Assembly (NCBI RefSeq): GCF_902652685.1 | Contig: NZ_CACRUY010000003.1 | Span: 173,345 to 237,344, forward strand | Reading direction: 5' to 3' | From: Mycobacterium sp. Marseille-P9652 | Lineage (GTDB): Bacteria; Actinomycetota; Actinomycetes; Mycobacteriales; Mycobacteriaceae | Length of the DNA: 64,000 nucleotides | Shown here: positions 34,831-45,200 of the stretch, one piece after another | Layout of the letters: each line of letters starts with the position of its first letter | Position numbering within the stretch: the stretch's first letter is position 1 | The notes under the pieces: generated by a model | What the model was told of the DNA's origin: nothing | The model's database searches: none | Seen by the model: the letters and a program-made list of their open reading frames with translations, nothing else | Position numbers and translations under genes: made by a program

Positions 34831-35605
34831 ATTCCCCATCCGCATCGGTGTCCAACTACAACCCCAGCACGCCCCGGAGTACCGGCAAATGCGTGACGCC
34901 GTCCGCCGCTGCGAGGACATCGGTGTGGACATCGCCTTCAACTGGGACCACTTCTTTCCCCTGTACGGCGACCCCGACGGCCCGCACTTCGAATGCTGGA
35001 CCATGCTCGGGGCCTGGGCCGAGCAGACGTCGCGCATCCAGATCGGCGCGCTGGTGACGTGCAACTCCTACCGCAATCCGGAACTGCTGGCCGATATGGC
35101 CCGCACCGTCGACCACATCTCGGACGGCCGGCTGGTGCTCGGCATCGGATCGGGCTGGAAGCGAAAGGACTACGACGAGTACGGCTATGAGTTCGGAACG
35201 GCGGGCAGCCGCCTCGACGACCTGGCCACCGCGCTCCCCCGCATCAAGCAGCGGCTGGCCAAGCTGAACCCGGCGCCCACCCGCGACATTCCCGTCCTCA
35301 TCGGCGGAGGCGGGGAACGCAAGACGCTGCGCCTCGTGGCCGAATACGCCGACATCTGGCACAGCTTCACTTCGGTGGACGAGTTTCCGGCCAAGTCGGA
35401 GGTTTTGGGACGGCACTGCGCCGACGTCGGCCGCGACCCGGCGACCATCGAACGCTCCGCCGCCGTCGAGAAGGGCGACGGGCTGATCGGCAACGCGGAA
35501 GCTCTCGTCGACCTCGGCGTCACGACCCTGACTGTGGGCTGTGACGGCCCGGACTACGACCTGAGCGTGGCCGAAGCGCTCTGCAAATGGCGCGACGCCC
35601 GCTGA
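34820..35605 (+). CDS. LLM-class F420-dependent oxidoreductase (Rv0044c-like)
   Basis: 261 residues from ATG 34820, 7 nt after GAGGAGGAG. Luciferase-like TIM-barrel with IRIGVQLQPQ, DIAFNWDHFFPLYGDPDGPHFECWTMLGAWAEQT, LVTCNSYRNPELLADMARTVDHISDGRLVLGIGSGW; the SDGR..LGIGSGW segment is the F420-binding signature. Such enzymes transfer hydride between coenzyme F420 and unknown substrates. Follows the hydrolase by 67 nt, probably same transcript or coupled to the short upstream ORF. Confidence 0.92.
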   Translation: MDREFPIRIGVQLQPQHAPEYRQMRDAVRRCEDIGVDIAFNWDHFFPLYGDPDGPHFECWTMLGAWAEQTSRIQIGALVTCNSYRNPELLADMARTVDHISDGRLVLGIGSGWKRKDYDEYGYEFGTAGSRLDDLATALPRIKQRLAKLNPAPTRDIPVLIGGGGERKTLRLVAEYADIWHSFTSVDEFPAKSEVLGRHCADVGRDPATIERSAAVEKGDGLIGNAEALVDLGVTTLTVGCDGPDYDLSVAEALCKWRDAR

Positions 35606-35732
35606 GCGGTCAGGCGGCGTCAACCCCGTTTACCCCGTTTTCACCGGCCAAACATCTATGTTTCATGCGCCATCTCATGAGAAACTTCTCGCGCTGATTG
35701 GCCGAAGGGTTGGAAGGCGCTCGAGGAAATAG

Positions 35733-36473
35733 ATGCCCAAGAAATACGGGGTCAAGGAAAAAGACCTGGTTGTTTCACACATCCTGAATCTTCTTCTGAC
35801 GGGGAAACTGCGCAGCGGTGACCGCGTCGACCGCAACGAGATCGCCATCGGCCTCGGAGTCAGCCGCGTCCCGATACAGGAGGCGCTGGTCCAGCTCGAG
35901 CACGACGGCATCGTGTCCACGCGCTATCACCGCGGCGCGTTCGTCGAGAGGTTCGACGAGGCCACGGTCCTCGAGCATCACGAACTCGACGGTGTGCTCA
36001 AGGGCATCGCGTCGGCGCGAGCGGCGGCCAATCCCACCCCCCGTGTCCTGGGTCAACTCGACGCGCTGATGCGCTCCCTGCGCTCGGCCAGGGACTCGAG
36101 GGCCTTCTACGAGATTGCCGCCGAGTATCGGCACACCATCAACGACGAGTACGCGGGCCCGCGGCTGGCCGCGACCATCCGAGCGTCGCGAAACCTGATC
36201 CCCCGCGCGTTCTGGGCGACGTACCAGAGCGGCCGGGAGGACATGCTGCCGTTCTACGAAGACGAGACCGCCGCGATCCACCGGCACGATCCGGAGGCCG
36301 CGCGGGCCGCATGCGTCGGCCGCTCGTATCAGATGGCCCAGACCATGCTGGCCGAACTGTGCCGGCGCAGGGTGTTCACCGCGCCGGACGACGTCAGCCG
36401 GGTGGTCACCGGCCCGGTACGCGTGCTGGCCGCGGCCGGTGAGGTCCGCGCGGAACCGTCCCTCGCGCTCTAG
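35733..36473 (+). CDS. GntR-family (FadR-type) transcriptional regulator (Rv0043c-like)
   Basis: 246 residues. N-terminal winged helix (about 8-72): [59 protein letters not shown] is a textbook GntR domain. The C-terminal helical FCD domain (about 90-220; [43 protein letters not shown]) binds an effector, usually a carboxylate with a metal held by Asp/His. It lies directly upstream of the amino-acid ABC transporter, in the same direction, and may control it (inference). Confidence 0.9.
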   Translation: MPKKYGVKEKDLVVSHILNLLLTGKLRSGDRVDRNEIAIGLGVSRVPIQEALVQLEHDGIVSTRYHRGAFVERFDEATVLEHHELDGVLKGIASARAAANPTPRVLGQLDALMRSLRSARDSRAFYEIAAEYRHTINDEYAGPRLAATIRASRNLIPRAFWATYQSGREDMLPFYEDETAAIHRHDPEAARAACVGRSYQMAQTMLAELCRRRVFTAPDDVSRVVTGPVRVLAAAGEVRAEPSLAL

Positions 36474-36587
36474 CGGCGACCGCGAGCGCGGCCGCGGTGA
36501 TCGCGAGTGCGGCCGCGGCGCATCTCCACCAGAAATTCCCCTGTTCCCGGCAGGCCGGACCGCCCGACTGTCGATACGGTGGCGGTG

Positions 36588-38405
36588 ATGATTCCGCCCG
36601 TGGGCCGGCGCAGCACGCGCCGCGGAAAGCTCGTCCCGCTGGCCGCAACGATTCTCATCGTGTGCGGCATGGCGGTGGTCGGGCCGGCGCAGCGGGCCGC
36701 CGCCGACACGAGGCAATGCACACCGGCCGGCGTGGACAGCGCCACGGTCTTGCCGAAGGACCTGACGGAAAGCGGCGCGGCACACAATTCCGATGACCAC
36801 ACGACCGCGGGCGTGGAGCCGTTGAGCGCGGTGAACGTCGGCGCCCTCGGGCTCCAGACGCCCGGTGTGCTGACAGTCGGCACTTTGTCGGATGCTCCGC
36901 CGAATATCTGCATCAATTCCACCGGCGAATTCACCGGTTTCGACAACCAGCTCTTGCGCGCTGTCGCCGACAAGCTCGGCCTGCGGATCAGCTTTGTCAG
37001 CACCGATTTCTCCGCGTTGCTCGCCCAGGTCGCCACCCGGCGGTTCGACGTCGGCTCCGCCTCGGTCAAGGCCACCGACCCGCGACGCCGCACGGTGGCG
37101 TTCACCAACGGCTACGACTTCGGCTTCTACTCGCTGGTGGTTCCACCCGGCTCGGCGATCAAGAATTTCACCGATCTGCACGCCGGCCAACGGATCGGCG
37201 TGGTCCAGGGCACGGTCGAGGAGTCGTACGTCGTCGACACTTTGCACCTGCAACCGGTGAAGTATCCCGGCTTCGCGACGCTGTACGGCAGCCTCAAGAC
37301 GCGACAGATCGACGCGTGGGTGGCGCCCGGAACGCTCGCCGGCACGGTCATCCGGCCGGGCGATCCCGCCGTGGTCGTGGCGAACACGTTCAGTTCCGGC
37401 ACCTTCGTGGCCTACGCGGTGGCCCCTGACAACCAGCCGCTGGTCGACGCTCTGAACTCCGGCCTGGACGCCGTGATCGCCGACGGCACCTGGGCCAACC
37501 TGTACTGCCAGTGGGTGCCGCGGACCCTGCCACCGGGGTGGAAGCCCGGTTCGCGGGCGGCCCCCGCCCCGAAGCTGCCCGACTTCGCCGCGATCGTCGC
37601 CGGCCAGCACCGCAAGCCCGTCGGGCCGGCCGCGCCCAAGTCGACGCTGGCCCAGCTGCGTGACTCGTTTCTCGACTGGGACATGTACCGGCAGGCCATC
37701 CCGGTTCTCCTGAAGACCGGCCTGCCCAACACGTTGATCCTGACGAATTGCGCCATCGTCATCGGTCTGGTGCTCGGGATGATCCTTGCCATGGCGGGCA
37801 TCTCGCACTCGCGATGGCTGCGCTGGCCGGCGCGGGTGTACACAGACATCTTCCGCGGCCTGCCCGAGGTGGTGATCATTCTGATCATCGGGATGGGGAT
37901 CGGGCCGCTGGTGAGCGACCTGACCCACAAGAACCCCTACCCCCTCGGCATCGCCGCCCTGGGACTGATGGCCGCCGCCTACATGGGCGAGATCTTCCGT
38001 TCGGGCATCCAGAGCGTCGACCCGGGACAGCTCGAGGCGGCCCGCGCCCTCGGATTCGGCTACACGTCCGCGATGCGGCTGGTGGTGGTGCCGCAGGGCA
38101 TCCGGCGGGTGCTGCCCGCGCTGGTCAACCAGTTCATCGGGCTGCTCAAGGCCTCGGCGCTGGTCTACTTCCTGGGCCTGGTGGCCGACCAGCGAGAGCT
38201 CTTCCAAGTCGGCCGCGACCTCAACGCACAGACGGGCAGCTTGTCGCCGTTGGTCGCCGCGGGTCTCTTCTACCTGATCTTGACTATTCCGTTGACCCAT
38301 CTCGTCAACTACATCGACGCACGCCTCCGCCGCGGCCGTGGCGCCGCCGAGCCGGAAGACCGCGCCGACGTCCTCATCCCCACCTTCGGTCAGGAGATCA
38401 CGTGA
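36588..38405 (+). CDS. Amino-acid ABC transporter, fused substrate-binding protein and permease
   Basis: 605 residues from ATG 36588. Signal/anchor helix (about 15-37), a periplasmic SBP_bac_3 domain (about 85-320; PGVLTVGTLSDAPPNICINSTGEFTGFDNQLLRAVADKLG, DLHAGQRIGVVQGTVEESY), a linker, then a HisM/GlnP-type permease (about 375-585) with the EAA loop LEAARALGFGYTSAMRLVVVPQGIRRVLP. Fusion of binding protein and permease tethers the ligand receptor to the channel. The ligand is likely a polar amino acid such as glutamine or glutamate, by family. TACGGT (36575-36580) 7 nt before the ATG suggests a leaderless start. The ATPase gene overlaps its stop. Confidence 0.92.
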   Translation: MIPPVGRRSTRRGKLVPLAATILIVCGMAVVGPAQRAAADTRQCTPAGVDSATVLPKDLTESGAAHNSDDHTTAGVEPLSAVNVGALGLQTPGVLTVGTLSDAPPNICINSTGEFTGFDNQLLRAVADKLGLRISFVSTDFSALLAQVATRRFDVGSASVKATDPRRRTVAFTNGYDFGFYSLVVPPGSAIKNFTDLHAGQRIGVVQGTVEESYVVDTLHLQPVKYPGFATLYGSLKTRQIDAWVAPGTLAGTVIRPGDPAVVVANTFSSGTFVAYAVAPDNQPLVDALNSGLDAVIADGTWANLYCQWVPRTLPPGWKPGSRAAPAPKLPDFAAIVAGQHRKPVGPAAPKSTLAQLRDSFLDWDMYRQAIPVLLKTGLPNTLILTNCAIVIGLVLGMILAMAGISHSRWLRWPARVYTDIFRGLPEVVIILIIGMGIGPLVSDLTHKNPYPLGIAALGLMAAAYMGEIFRSGIQSVDPGQLEAARALGFGYTSAMRLVVVPQGIRRVLPALVNQFIGLLKASALVYFLGLVADQRELFQVGRDLNAQTGSLSPLVAAGLFYLILTIPLTHLVNYIDARLRRGRGAAEPEDRADVLIPTFGQEIT

Positions 38406-39151
38406 GCGCCGAAGGGCCCGCCATCGCACCGGTATCGTTGACTGCCAAGGGAATTCACCAGACCCTCGGCGGTCAGGAGGTGCTGCGCGGCGTCGACCTC
38501 GATGCCCCGGCGAGCAGCACGGTCGCGATCATCGGTCCGTCCGGCTCGGGCAAGTCGACCCTGCTGCGCACCCTGAACCGGCTGAACGAGCCGGACAGCG
38601 GCGACATCCTCCTCGACGGCCAATCGGTGCTGGCTGACGATCCCGACAAGCTTCGCCAGCGCATCGGGATGGTGTTTCAACACTTCAACCTGTTTCCGCA
38701 CCTGAGTGTGCTCAAGAACGTCGCTTTGGCGCCGTGCAAGCTGCGGCGGCTCTCACCGGACGCCGCGCGCGAGTTGGCCCTTGCCCAGTTGGACCGAGTT
38801 GGCTTGAAACACAAGGCCGCTGCGCGACCCGGCGCCCTTTCGGGTGGACAGCAGCAGCGGGTCGCGATCGCCCGCGCATTGGCAATGGCGCCGCAGGTCA
38901 TGTTCTTCGACGAGGCGACCTCGGCGCTGGACCCCGAAACAGTCAAGGGGATTCTGCAACTCATCGCCGACCTGGGCGCCGACGGCATGACGATGCTCGT
39001 CGTCACCCATGAGATGCGTTTCGCCCGGTCCGCATCCGACACGGTCGTCTTCATGGACCGCGGCAAGGTTGTGGAATCCGGCCCTCCGGAGCAGATATTC
39101 GACGCTCCGCGCACCGAACGCCTACAGCGTTTCCTGTCCCAGGTCCTGTGA
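38402..39151 (+). CDS. Amino-acid ABC transporter ATP-binding protein
   Basis: 249 residues; GTG 38402 overlaps the permease stop in GTGA, so it is translationally coupled. Walker A GPSGSGKST, Q-loop VFQHFNLFP, signature LSGGQQQR, Walker B VMFFDEATSALD and H-loop VVTHEM are all present, as in GlnQ/HisP-type ATPases. It powers the upstream fused permease. The next gene, a MarR regulator, begins within about 50 nt. Confidence 0.95.
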   Translation: MSAEGPAIAPVSLTAKGIHQTLGGQEVLRGVDLDAPASSTVAIIGPSGSGKSTLLRTLNRLNEPDSGDILLDGQSVLADDPDKLRQRIGMVFQHFNLFPHLSVLKNVALAPCKLRRLSPDAARELALAQLDRVGLKHKAAARPGALSGGQQQRVAIARALAMAPQVMFFDEATSALDPETVKGILQLIADLGADGMTMLVVTHEMRFARSASDTVVFMDRGKVVESGPPEQIFDAPRTERLQRFLSQVL

Positions 39152-39201
39152 GTGCGCCGGCTCCCTTGTCCGGATCGGATATCCGGTTAGACTCCCCGTC
39201 T

Positions 39202-39717
39202 ATGGCGGACAGCGAATCGGCCTCGGGCGAGGTCACCGAGCTTGCGGAAGGCTTGCACCGGGCGCTGTCCAAGCTGTTTTCGATTCTGCGGCGGGGGGAT
39301 CCCAACGGCGCGGCGGCCGGCGACCTGACCTTGGCGCAGCTCTCGATCTTGGTCACGCTGCTCGACCAGGGTCCGATTCGCATGACGGACCTGGCGGCGC
39401 ACGAACGGGTACGGACGCCGACCACCACCGTCGCCATCCGGCGGCTGGAGAAGATCGGACTGGTCAAGCGCTCGCGGGACCCGTCGGACCTGCGGGCCGT
39501 GCTGGTCGACATCACCCCTCGGGGGCGAGCCGTCCATGGTGAATCGCTGGCCAATCGCCGCGCCGCCCTGGCGGCGATGCTCGCTCAGCTGCCCGAGTCC
39601 GACGTCGAGACGTTGAAGAAGGCGCTGGCACCCCTGGAGCGTCTGGCCTGTGGCGAGCCGGCACCGGGCCGCGCCGGGGACCCTCCTGCCTGTGAAGAGC
39701 GCGAAACCGCCTTGTAG
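39202..39717 (+). CDS. MarR-family transcriptional regulator (Rv0042c-like)
   Basis: 171 residues from ATG 39202 (MADSESASGEVTELAEGLHRALSKLFSILRR). Winged helix with DLTLAQLSILVTLLDQGPIRMTDLAAHERVRTPTTTVAIRRLEKIGLVKRSRDPSDLRAVLVDITPRGR; the DPSDLRAVLVD wing is typical. A GTG at 39148 overlapping the ABC stop is the other possible start, but the shorter form matches the tuberculosis orthologue, and TAGACT (39188-39193) lies 8 nt upstream. Ligand and targets unknown; the M. tuberculosis gene is next to leuS, as almost here. Confidence 0.92.
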   Translation: MADSESASGEVTELAEGLHRALSKLFSILRRGDPNGAAAGDLTLAQLSILVTLLDQGPIRMTDLAAHERVRTPTTTVAIRRLEKIGLVKRSRDPSDLRAVLVDITPRGRAVHGESLANRRAALAAMLAQLPESDVETLKKALAPLERLACGEPAPGRAGDPPACEERETAL

Positions 39718-39762
39718 TCAAGGCCGTTCGCCGGGGTTCGCCGCGCCCGTAGAGTGATGTGC

Positions 39763-40446
39763 ATGCCCACTGCACTCATCACCGGGGCCGCCGGCGGCAT
39801 CGGTTCTGCCATCGCCACCGCCCTGGCGCCCACTCATACCCTGCTGCTGGCCGGGCGTCCATCGGAGCGACTGGACGCCGTCGCCACCCGGCTCGGCGCC
39901 ACGACGTTTCCGCTCGACCTCACCGACCGGGACGACATCGACGCCGCGTGCGAGGTCGTCGACGAACTCGACGTGTTGGTGCACAACGCCGGGGTGTCGA
40001 TTCCCGGCCACCTCGGGGAGTCTCACGTCGACGAGTGGCGCGCCACCTTCGCCGTCAATGTCTTTGGGCCCGTGGCACTTACGCTCGCGCTGCTGCCGGC
40101 GTTGCGACGGGCCCGAGGCCAGGTGGTGTTCATCAACTCGGGCGCGGGGCGCTCCGTGATGCCCGGTATGGCCTCGTATTCGGCCAGCAAGTTCGCGTTG
40201 CGGGCCCTGGCGGATTCGCTGCGCGCCGACGAACCCGAACTGCGGGTGACCACCGTCTATCCCGGCCGCACCGACAGCGACATGCAGCGCGAACTCGTCG
40301 CGTTCGAAGGCGGGCAGTACGACCCGGCCAACTTCCTGCGGCCGGAGACGGTCGCGGGCGCCGTTGTCCACGCGGTGACGACGCCGCCCGACGGCCACGT
40401 CCACGAGATCGTGCTGCGGCCCGGGCCGGTCAGACCACCAGGTTGA
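39763..40446 (+). CDS. Short-chain dehydrogenase/reductase
   Basis: 227 residues. NAD(P)-binding TGAAGGIG near the N-terminus, NAG in VLVHNAGVS, catalytic Ser (INSGAG) and YSASK (Tyr-x-x-x-Lys), then PGRTDSDM. Unusually short for an SDR, with a tight C-terminus. TAGAGT (39750-39755) lies 7 nt before the ATG, so the mRNA may be leaderless. The 3' end overlaps leuS by 17 nt in convergent orientation. Substrate unknown. Confidence 0.9.
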   Translation: MPTALITGAAGGIGSAIATALAPTHTLLLAGRPSERLDAVATRLGATTFPLDLTDRDDIDAACEVVDELDVLVHNAGVSIPGHLGESHVDEWRATFAVNVFGPVALTLALLPALRRARGQVVFINSGAGRSVMPGMASYSASKFALRALADSLRADEPELRVTTVYPGRTDSDMQRELVAFEGGQYDPANFLRPETVAGAVVHAVTTPPDGHVHEIVLRPGPVRPPG

Positions 40447-43342
40447 CCAGCCGGCCCGGCACCACGATCACCTTGCGCGGCGCGGCGCCGGCCAGGAAAG
40501 CCTGAACCTTGTCGTCCGCGAGCGCCGCGCCCTTGAGGGCTTCCTCGTCGGCGTCGGCGGCCACCACCACGCGCCCGCGCACCTTCCCGTTCACCTGGAC
40601 CGGATACTCGACCGTCTCATCCACAAGGTAGGCAGGATCGGCCTGCGGGAACGGGCCGTGCGCCAGCGAGGCGGTGTGGCCCAGCCGCAGCCACAGCTCC
40701 TCGGCCAGGTGTGGCGCTAGCGGGGCCAGCATCAGCACCAGCGGCTCGACCGCGGCACGGGGTACCGCGTCGCGGTGCGTCTTGGTGAGGTGGTTGGTGT
40801 ACTCGATCAGCTTGGCGGCCGCGGTGTTATTGCGCAGCGCGACATAGTCTTCCGTGACGCCGGCGATGGTGCGGTGCAGGGCCCGCAGCGTGTCGTCGTC
40901 CAGCTGCTGCCCGTCGACGACCAGGGATTGCCCGGAGTGCTCGTCGACCACCAGTCGCCACACACGCTGCAGAAACCGGTGCGCACCGACGACGTCCTTG
41001 GTCGCCCACGGACGGGAGGCCTCCAGCGGGCCCATTGACATCTCGTACACCCGAAGCGTGTCGGCGCCGTATTCGTCGCAGATCTCGTCGGGCGATATCG
41101 AATTCTTCAGACTCTTGCCGATTTTCCCGAATTCCTGGAAGACCTCGATCTCACCGCCGGACGCCGGGTGGAAGAACCGGCCGCCACGTTCGATGACTTC
41201 GTCCGCGGGCACGTAGGACCCTCGGGCGTCGGTGTACGCGAACGCCTGGATGTAGCCCTGGTTGACCAGCCTCCGGTACGGCTCGCGCGAAGTGACATGG
41301 CCGAGGTCGTACAAGACCTTGTGCCAGAACCGCGCATACAGCAGGTGCAGCACCGCGTGTTCGGCCCCTCCGACGTACAGGTCGACGCCGCCAGGATCCT
41401 GCGGGCCGTGCTCCGCCGGCCGCGGGCCCATCCAGTACGCCTCGTTTTCCTTGGCGCAGAACCGTTCCGAGTTGTGCGGGTCGGTGTAGCGCAGCTCGTA
41501 CCACGAGCTGCCCGCCCATTGCGGCATCACGTTGGTGTCGCGGGTGTAGGGCTTGAGCCCGTCGCCCAGATCCAGCTCGACATGCACCCAGTCGGTCGCC
41601 TTGGCCAGCGGTGGTGACGGCTCGCTGTCGGCGTCGTCGGGGTCGAACAGCACCGGCGAGTAGTCCGGCACGTCGGGCAATTCGACGGGCAGCGCAGCCT
41701 CGTCGAGCGCGTGCGGGCGGCCGTCTTCGTCGTAGACAATCGGGAACGGCTCGCCCCAGTACCGCTGCCGTGCGAAAAGCCAGTCGCGCAGCTTGAATTC
41801 GATGCGCGCCCGGCCGCGCCCCTCGTCCTCCAGGCGCGCGGTGATCGCCTTCTTGGCCGCCGCGACGTCCAGGCCGTCCAGGTATCCGGAGTTGACCAGC
41901 ACGCCGTCGCCCGTGTGCGCGGCCTGCGAAACATCGCCTCCGGCAATCACTTCCACGACCGGCAGGCCGAACTCGCGGGCGAAGTCCCAGTCGCGCTGGT
42001 CGTGGCCCGGAACCGCCATGATCGCGCCCGTGCCGTAACCCGCGAGCACGTAGTCGGCGATGAAGATGGGGACCCGCTGTCCGTTCGCCGGGTTGGTCGC
42101 GTAGGCGCCGAGGAACACGCCGGTCTTTTCCTTGCTCTCCTGACGCTCGAGGTCCGACTTCGCGGCGATCGCGCCGCGGTAGACCGCGACCGCCTCCCCC
42201 GGTGTGGCGGCGCCGTACGTCCAGCGTGCGTCGGTTCCCTCCGGCCACTCCTCGGCGACGAGGCCGTCGACCAGCTCATGCTCGGGCGCGAGCACCAGAT
42301 ACGTTGCACCGAAGAGGGTGTCGGGCCGGGTGGTGAACACCTCGATGTCGACGTCGGAACCGCCGGGCCCGGTTGCCGAGAACAGCGCCTGCACGCCGGT
42401 CGAACGGCCGATCCAGTTGCGCTGCATGGTCTTGACCTTCTCCGGCCAGTCCAGCAAATCGAGGTCGTCCAGGAGCCGGTCGGAATAAGCGGTGATGCGC
42501 ATCATCCACTGGCGCAAGCGCTTCCGAAACACCGGGAAGTTTCCGCGGTCGCTGCGCCCGTCGGCGGTGACCTCCTCGTTGGCAAGAACCGTGCCCAGGC
42601 CGGGGCACCAGTTGACAATCGAGTCGGCCCGGTAGACCAGCCGGAAGCCGTCGATGACGTCCGCACGCTCCCCCGCCGACAGCTCTGCCCAGTCCCGGCC
42701 GTCATCGAGACGTCTTGTCCCGGAGTCGAATTCGGAAACCAGCTCGGCGATCGGGCGGGCCTTCTGGGCGGCCGTGTCGAACCACGCGTTGTAGATCTGC
42801 AGGAAGATCCACTGCGTCCACTTGTAGAACTCGACGTCGGTGGTCGAAAAACTGCGCCGGCTGTCGTGGCCCAGACCCAAACGGCCCAGCTGCCGCCGGA
42901 AATTGACCACGTTGGCCTCGGTCCGGGTGCGTGGATGGGTGCCGGTCTGTACGGCGTACTGCTCGGCGGGCAGCCCGAAAGCGTCAAACCCCAACGCGTG
43001 CAGCACATTGCGGCCGGCCATGCGGAAATAGCGGGCGTAGACGTCGGTGGCGATGTAGCCGAGCGGGTGCCCGACGTGCAGTCCGTCGCCCGACGGGTAG
43101 GGAAACATGTCCTGCACGAACAACTTGTCCGCCGGAATCGGCGTACCGTCCGGCGGCGCCAGCGAACCCACCGGGTTGAAGACGTTGAACGTCCCGAGCC
43201 TCGCCCAATTCTCCTGCCAGGTGCTCTCGATCCGGGCCGCGAGCGCCGCGGTGTAGCGGTGCGGTGGCGCGTCGGCGTCCACAGACGACTCGGCGGCGGC
43301 GGCCGAGTTGCTCTCGGGAGCGGCGGTCGGGGATTCGGTCAC
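40430..43342 (-). CDS. leuS: Leucyl-tRNA synthetase
   Basis: 970 residues. Class I synthetase: HIGH-like motif [21 protein letters not shown]-like [13 protein letters not shown], a CP1 editing domain ([40 protein letters not shown]) that hydrolyses mischarged tRNA, and a C-terminal anticodon-binding region ending [21 protein letters not shown]. Start GTG 43342 ([11 protein letters not shown]) matches the tuberculosis form; a TATACC box on the minus strand (43351-43356) lies 8 nt upstream, suggesting a leaderless message. The N-terminal 30 residues are low-complexity Ala/Ser. Confidence 0.97.
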   Translation of the reverse strand: MTESPTAAPESNSAAAAESSVDADAPPHRYTAALAARIESTWQENWARLGTFNVFNPVGSLAPPDGTPIPADKLFVQDMFPYPSGDGLHVGHPLGYIATDVYARYFRMAGRNVLHALGFDAFGLPAEQYAVQTGTHPRTRTEANVVNFRRQLGRLGLGHDSRRSFSTTDVEFYKWTQWIFLQIYNAWFDTAAQKARPIAELVSEFDSGTRRLDDGRDWAELSAGERADVIDGFRLVYRADSIVNWCPGLGTVLANEEVTADGRSDRGNFPVFRKRLRQWMMRITAYSDRLLDDLDLLDWPEKVKTMQRNWIGRSTGVQALFSATGPGGSDVDIEVFTTRPDTLFGATYLVLAPEHELVDGLVAEEWPEGTDARWTYGAATPGEAVAVYRGAIAAKSDLERQESKEKTGVFLGAYATNPANGQRVPIFIADYVLAGYGTGAIMAVPGHDQRDWDFAREFGLPVVEVIAGGDVSQAAHTGDGVLVNSGYLDGLDVAAAKKAITARLEDEGRGRARIEFKLRDWLFARQRYWGEPFPIVYDEDGRPHALDEAALPVELPDVPDYSPVLFDPDDADSEPSPPLAKATDWVHVELDLGDGLKPYTRDTNVMPQWAGSSWYELRYTDPHNSERFCAKENEAYWMGPRPAEHGPQDPGGVDLYVGGAEHAVLHLLYARFWHKVLYDLGHVTSREPYRRLVNQGYIQAFAYTDARGSYVPADEVIERGGRFFHPASGGEIEVFQEFGKIGKSLKNSISPDEICDEYGADTLRVYEMSMGPLEASRPWATKDVVGAHRFLQRVWRLVVDEHSGQSLVVDGQQLDDDTLRALHRTIAGVTEDYVALRNNTAAAKLIEYTNHLTKTHRDAVPRAAVEPLVLMLAPLAPHLAEELWLRLGHTASLAHGPFPQADPAYLVDETVEYPVQVNGKVRGRVVVAADADEEALKGAALADDKVQAFLAGAAPRKVIVVPGRLVNLVV

Positions 43343-43529
43343 CTGAACAGGGTATAAGGACCGCCACGGCGGAGACGCCGGCCACAGGTTGATATCGGTT
43401 CCGTTGCGCACCGGTCAGAGGTTCATCCCAGGTCGGTTTCGAGCCTGTTCACCGCCTCTGACCTCTGGTTACAGTCGGCCTCTACGACGGGTGTGCCTAA
43501 CCCGGGCAGCATGGGAAGGACCGACGCTG

Positions 43530-44645
43530 ATGATTCAGATCGCCCGTGCAATGCGGGTAATCACAGGGGGTCTCGCCGCGGGCGGGATCGGCCTCACGGT
43601 GTTCGCCGGCGCCAACGCCTCGGCCGATCCCCTCTATCCGGCGCCACCCGCTCCCGGCATCGCCGCGCCGATGCCCGCGCCGCAGAACGTCGCGGTCGCC
43701 CCCGCGCAGGTCCCCAACCGGCTGCTTGCCGCCCCGCCGGCGTCGAACCCGACGCTGGCCACCGCCCCCGGGGCCCAGGGGGCCGCGGCCGCCCCGCCGG
43801 CGGCGCCCACTGGAGTTGCCGGGCAGCCCGCCGTCACTCCCGCGACGACGGGCACCTTGCGGGAATACCTGCAGTCCAAGGGCGTCAAGCTGGAACCGCA
43901 GAAGCCCCAGGGATTCAACGCGCTGGACATCACGCTGCCGGTGCCGCCCCGCTGGACCCAGGTGCCCGACCCGAACGTGCCTGACGCGTTCGCAGTGATC
44001 GCCGACCGGCAGGGCACCAGCATCTACAGCTCGAACGCCCAGGTGGTGGTCTACAAACTGGTCGGAAACTTCGATCCCCGGGACGCCATCACGCACGGAT
44101 ATGTGGACAGCCAGAAGCTGCTTGCGTGGCAGACGACCAACGCCTCGATGGCCGACTTCGGCGGCTTCCCCTCCTCGGTCATCGAAGGCACCTACCGCGA
44201 CGGCGACGTCACGGTCAACACCTCGCGCCGCAACGTCATCGCCACTTCGGGGCGTGACAAGTACCTGGTGTCGCTGGCGGTGAGCACTGACCGGGCCGTC
44301 GCCGTCGCCGACGCCCCCGCTACCGACGCCATCGTCAACGGCTTCCGGGTCACCGCACCCGGTGCCGCCTCCCCCGCTCCCGCGCAGGCGCCCGCGCCCG
44401 TCCAGGCGCCCACTGCAGCGCCCGTGCCCGTGCCCGTCCAGACGGCGGTTCCGTCCCAGGTCGGCCTTCCCGGGCAGGCACCGGTACGGGCTCCGGTCGC
44501 TCAGGTGCCCACCGCGGCCGCGGCGGGGCTTCCCGTCCAGGCGCCGGTCCCGAACGTGGCCCCGGCGCCCCAGCCCGCACCCAACCTGCTGGCCATGGTG
44601 CCCGGCCTGCCGCCCCTGCCGAACTTTTCGTTTCTCCAGCACTGA
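43530..44645 (+). CDS. mtc28: Secreted proline-rich protein, Mtc28-like (LpqN family)
   Basis: 371 residues from ATG 43530, with GGGAAGGA 9 nt upstream. Sec signal peptide ([28 protein letters not shown], cleavage near ASA-DP), a Pro/Ala-rich segment (about 33-110), a globular LpqN/LpqT-type domain (about 115-280; [61 protein letters not shown]) and a second Pro/Ala/Gln-rich tail about 60 residues longer than in H37Rv. An extracellular antigen; LpqN relatives bind trehalose mycolates or envelope partners, but no activity is known for this one. Confidence 0.93.
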   Translation: MIQIARAMRVITGGLAAGGIGLTVFAGANASADPLYPAPPAPGIAAPMPAPQNVAVAPAQVPNRLLAAPPASNPTLATAPGAQGAAAAPPAAPTGVAGQPAVTPATTGTLREYLQSKGVKLEPQKPQGFNALDITLPVPPRWTQVPDPNVPDAFAVIADRQGTSIYSSNAQVVVYKLVGNFDPRDAITHGYVDSQKLLAWQTTNASMADFGGFPSSVIEGTYRDGDVTVNTSRRNVIATSGRDKYLVSLAVSTDRAVAVADAPATDAIVNGFRVTAPGAASPAPAQAPAPVQAPTAAPVPVPVQTAVPSQVGLPGQAPVRAPVAQVPTAAAAGLPVQAPVPNVAPAPQPAPNLLAMVPGLPPLPNFSFLQH

Positions 44646-44713
44646 ACCGCCCCGGCGCGAAACCGGCCGGAGCCAAACGCGCGAAAGGAAAGCCGGGCTC
44701 GTATTGTGAGCCC

Positions 44714-45055
44714 ATGCTGATCGCGGGGGTGCTGTGCGTGTGCGCGGCCGTGGCGTCGGCCGGGTTCGGGGCCTGGTCGCTGTCACACAACGAATCTGTC
44801 GACACGACGCAGTTGGCGCTGCGCGCCATGGCGCCGACGCAATTGGCGGCGGCGGTGATGCTCGCCGCCGGCGGTATGGTCGCGCTCGCCGCATCCCCGA
44901 AGACCGCTCTGGTGGTGCTGATCGTCTGCGTCGTCGGCGGGTTGGGCACGCTGGCCGCCGGGTCGTACCAGAGTGCCCGCTTCGCCGCGCGTCAGGAAGC
45001 GGCCGCCCCCGGCTGCGGCGGGCAATGCGCCGCCTGCACCCAGTCCTGCGGCTGA
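44714..45055 (+). CDS. Small membrane protein (Rv0039c-like)
   Basis: 113 residues with three hydrophobic helices (1-20, about 42-60, about 62-84) and a cysteine-rich cytosolic or external tail CGGQCAACTQSCG that could bind metal or form disulfides. TATTGT (44702-44707) ends 6 nt before the ATG and there is no ribosome site, so translation is probably leaderless. Function unknown; conserved position after mtc28. Confidence 0.8.
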   Translation: MLIAGVLCVCAAVASAGFGAWSLSHNESVDTTQLALRAMAPTQLAAAVMLAAGGMVALAASPKTALVVLIVCVVGGLGTLAAGSYQSARFAARQEAAAPGCGGQCAACTQSCG

Positions 45056-45083
45056 CGACTCTCGGACCGCGGTTGGCGGGCTA

Positions 45084-45101
45084 GGGACCATGGGTGGTCC
45101 C
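45084..45101. terminator. Hairpin between convergent genes
   Basis: GGGACCA-TGGG-TGGTCCC, perfect 7-bp arms, about 30 nt after the Rv0039c-like stop in the 145-nt convergent gap before the YqgE-type gene. No T tract follows on either strand. It probably acts as a bidirectional terminator, though the GGGACC...GGTCCC symmetry could also be a protein site. Confidence 0.45.
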
Positions 45102-45200
45102 GCGTCGGCATTGCTCCCGCGGTCGTGACCCGCGCCAAAACACGACCCTCACCGCGCTCTCGGCGGTCGCAGCCGGGCAACGCCGGGCTCGCGATCGTGA

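Noticed and set aside
35775-38429. An 884-codon minus-strand frame
   Set aside because: Antisense of the GntR and ABC transporter genes; no recognisable protein family.
41711-43357. A 548-codon plus-strand frame
   Set aside because: Antisense of leuS.
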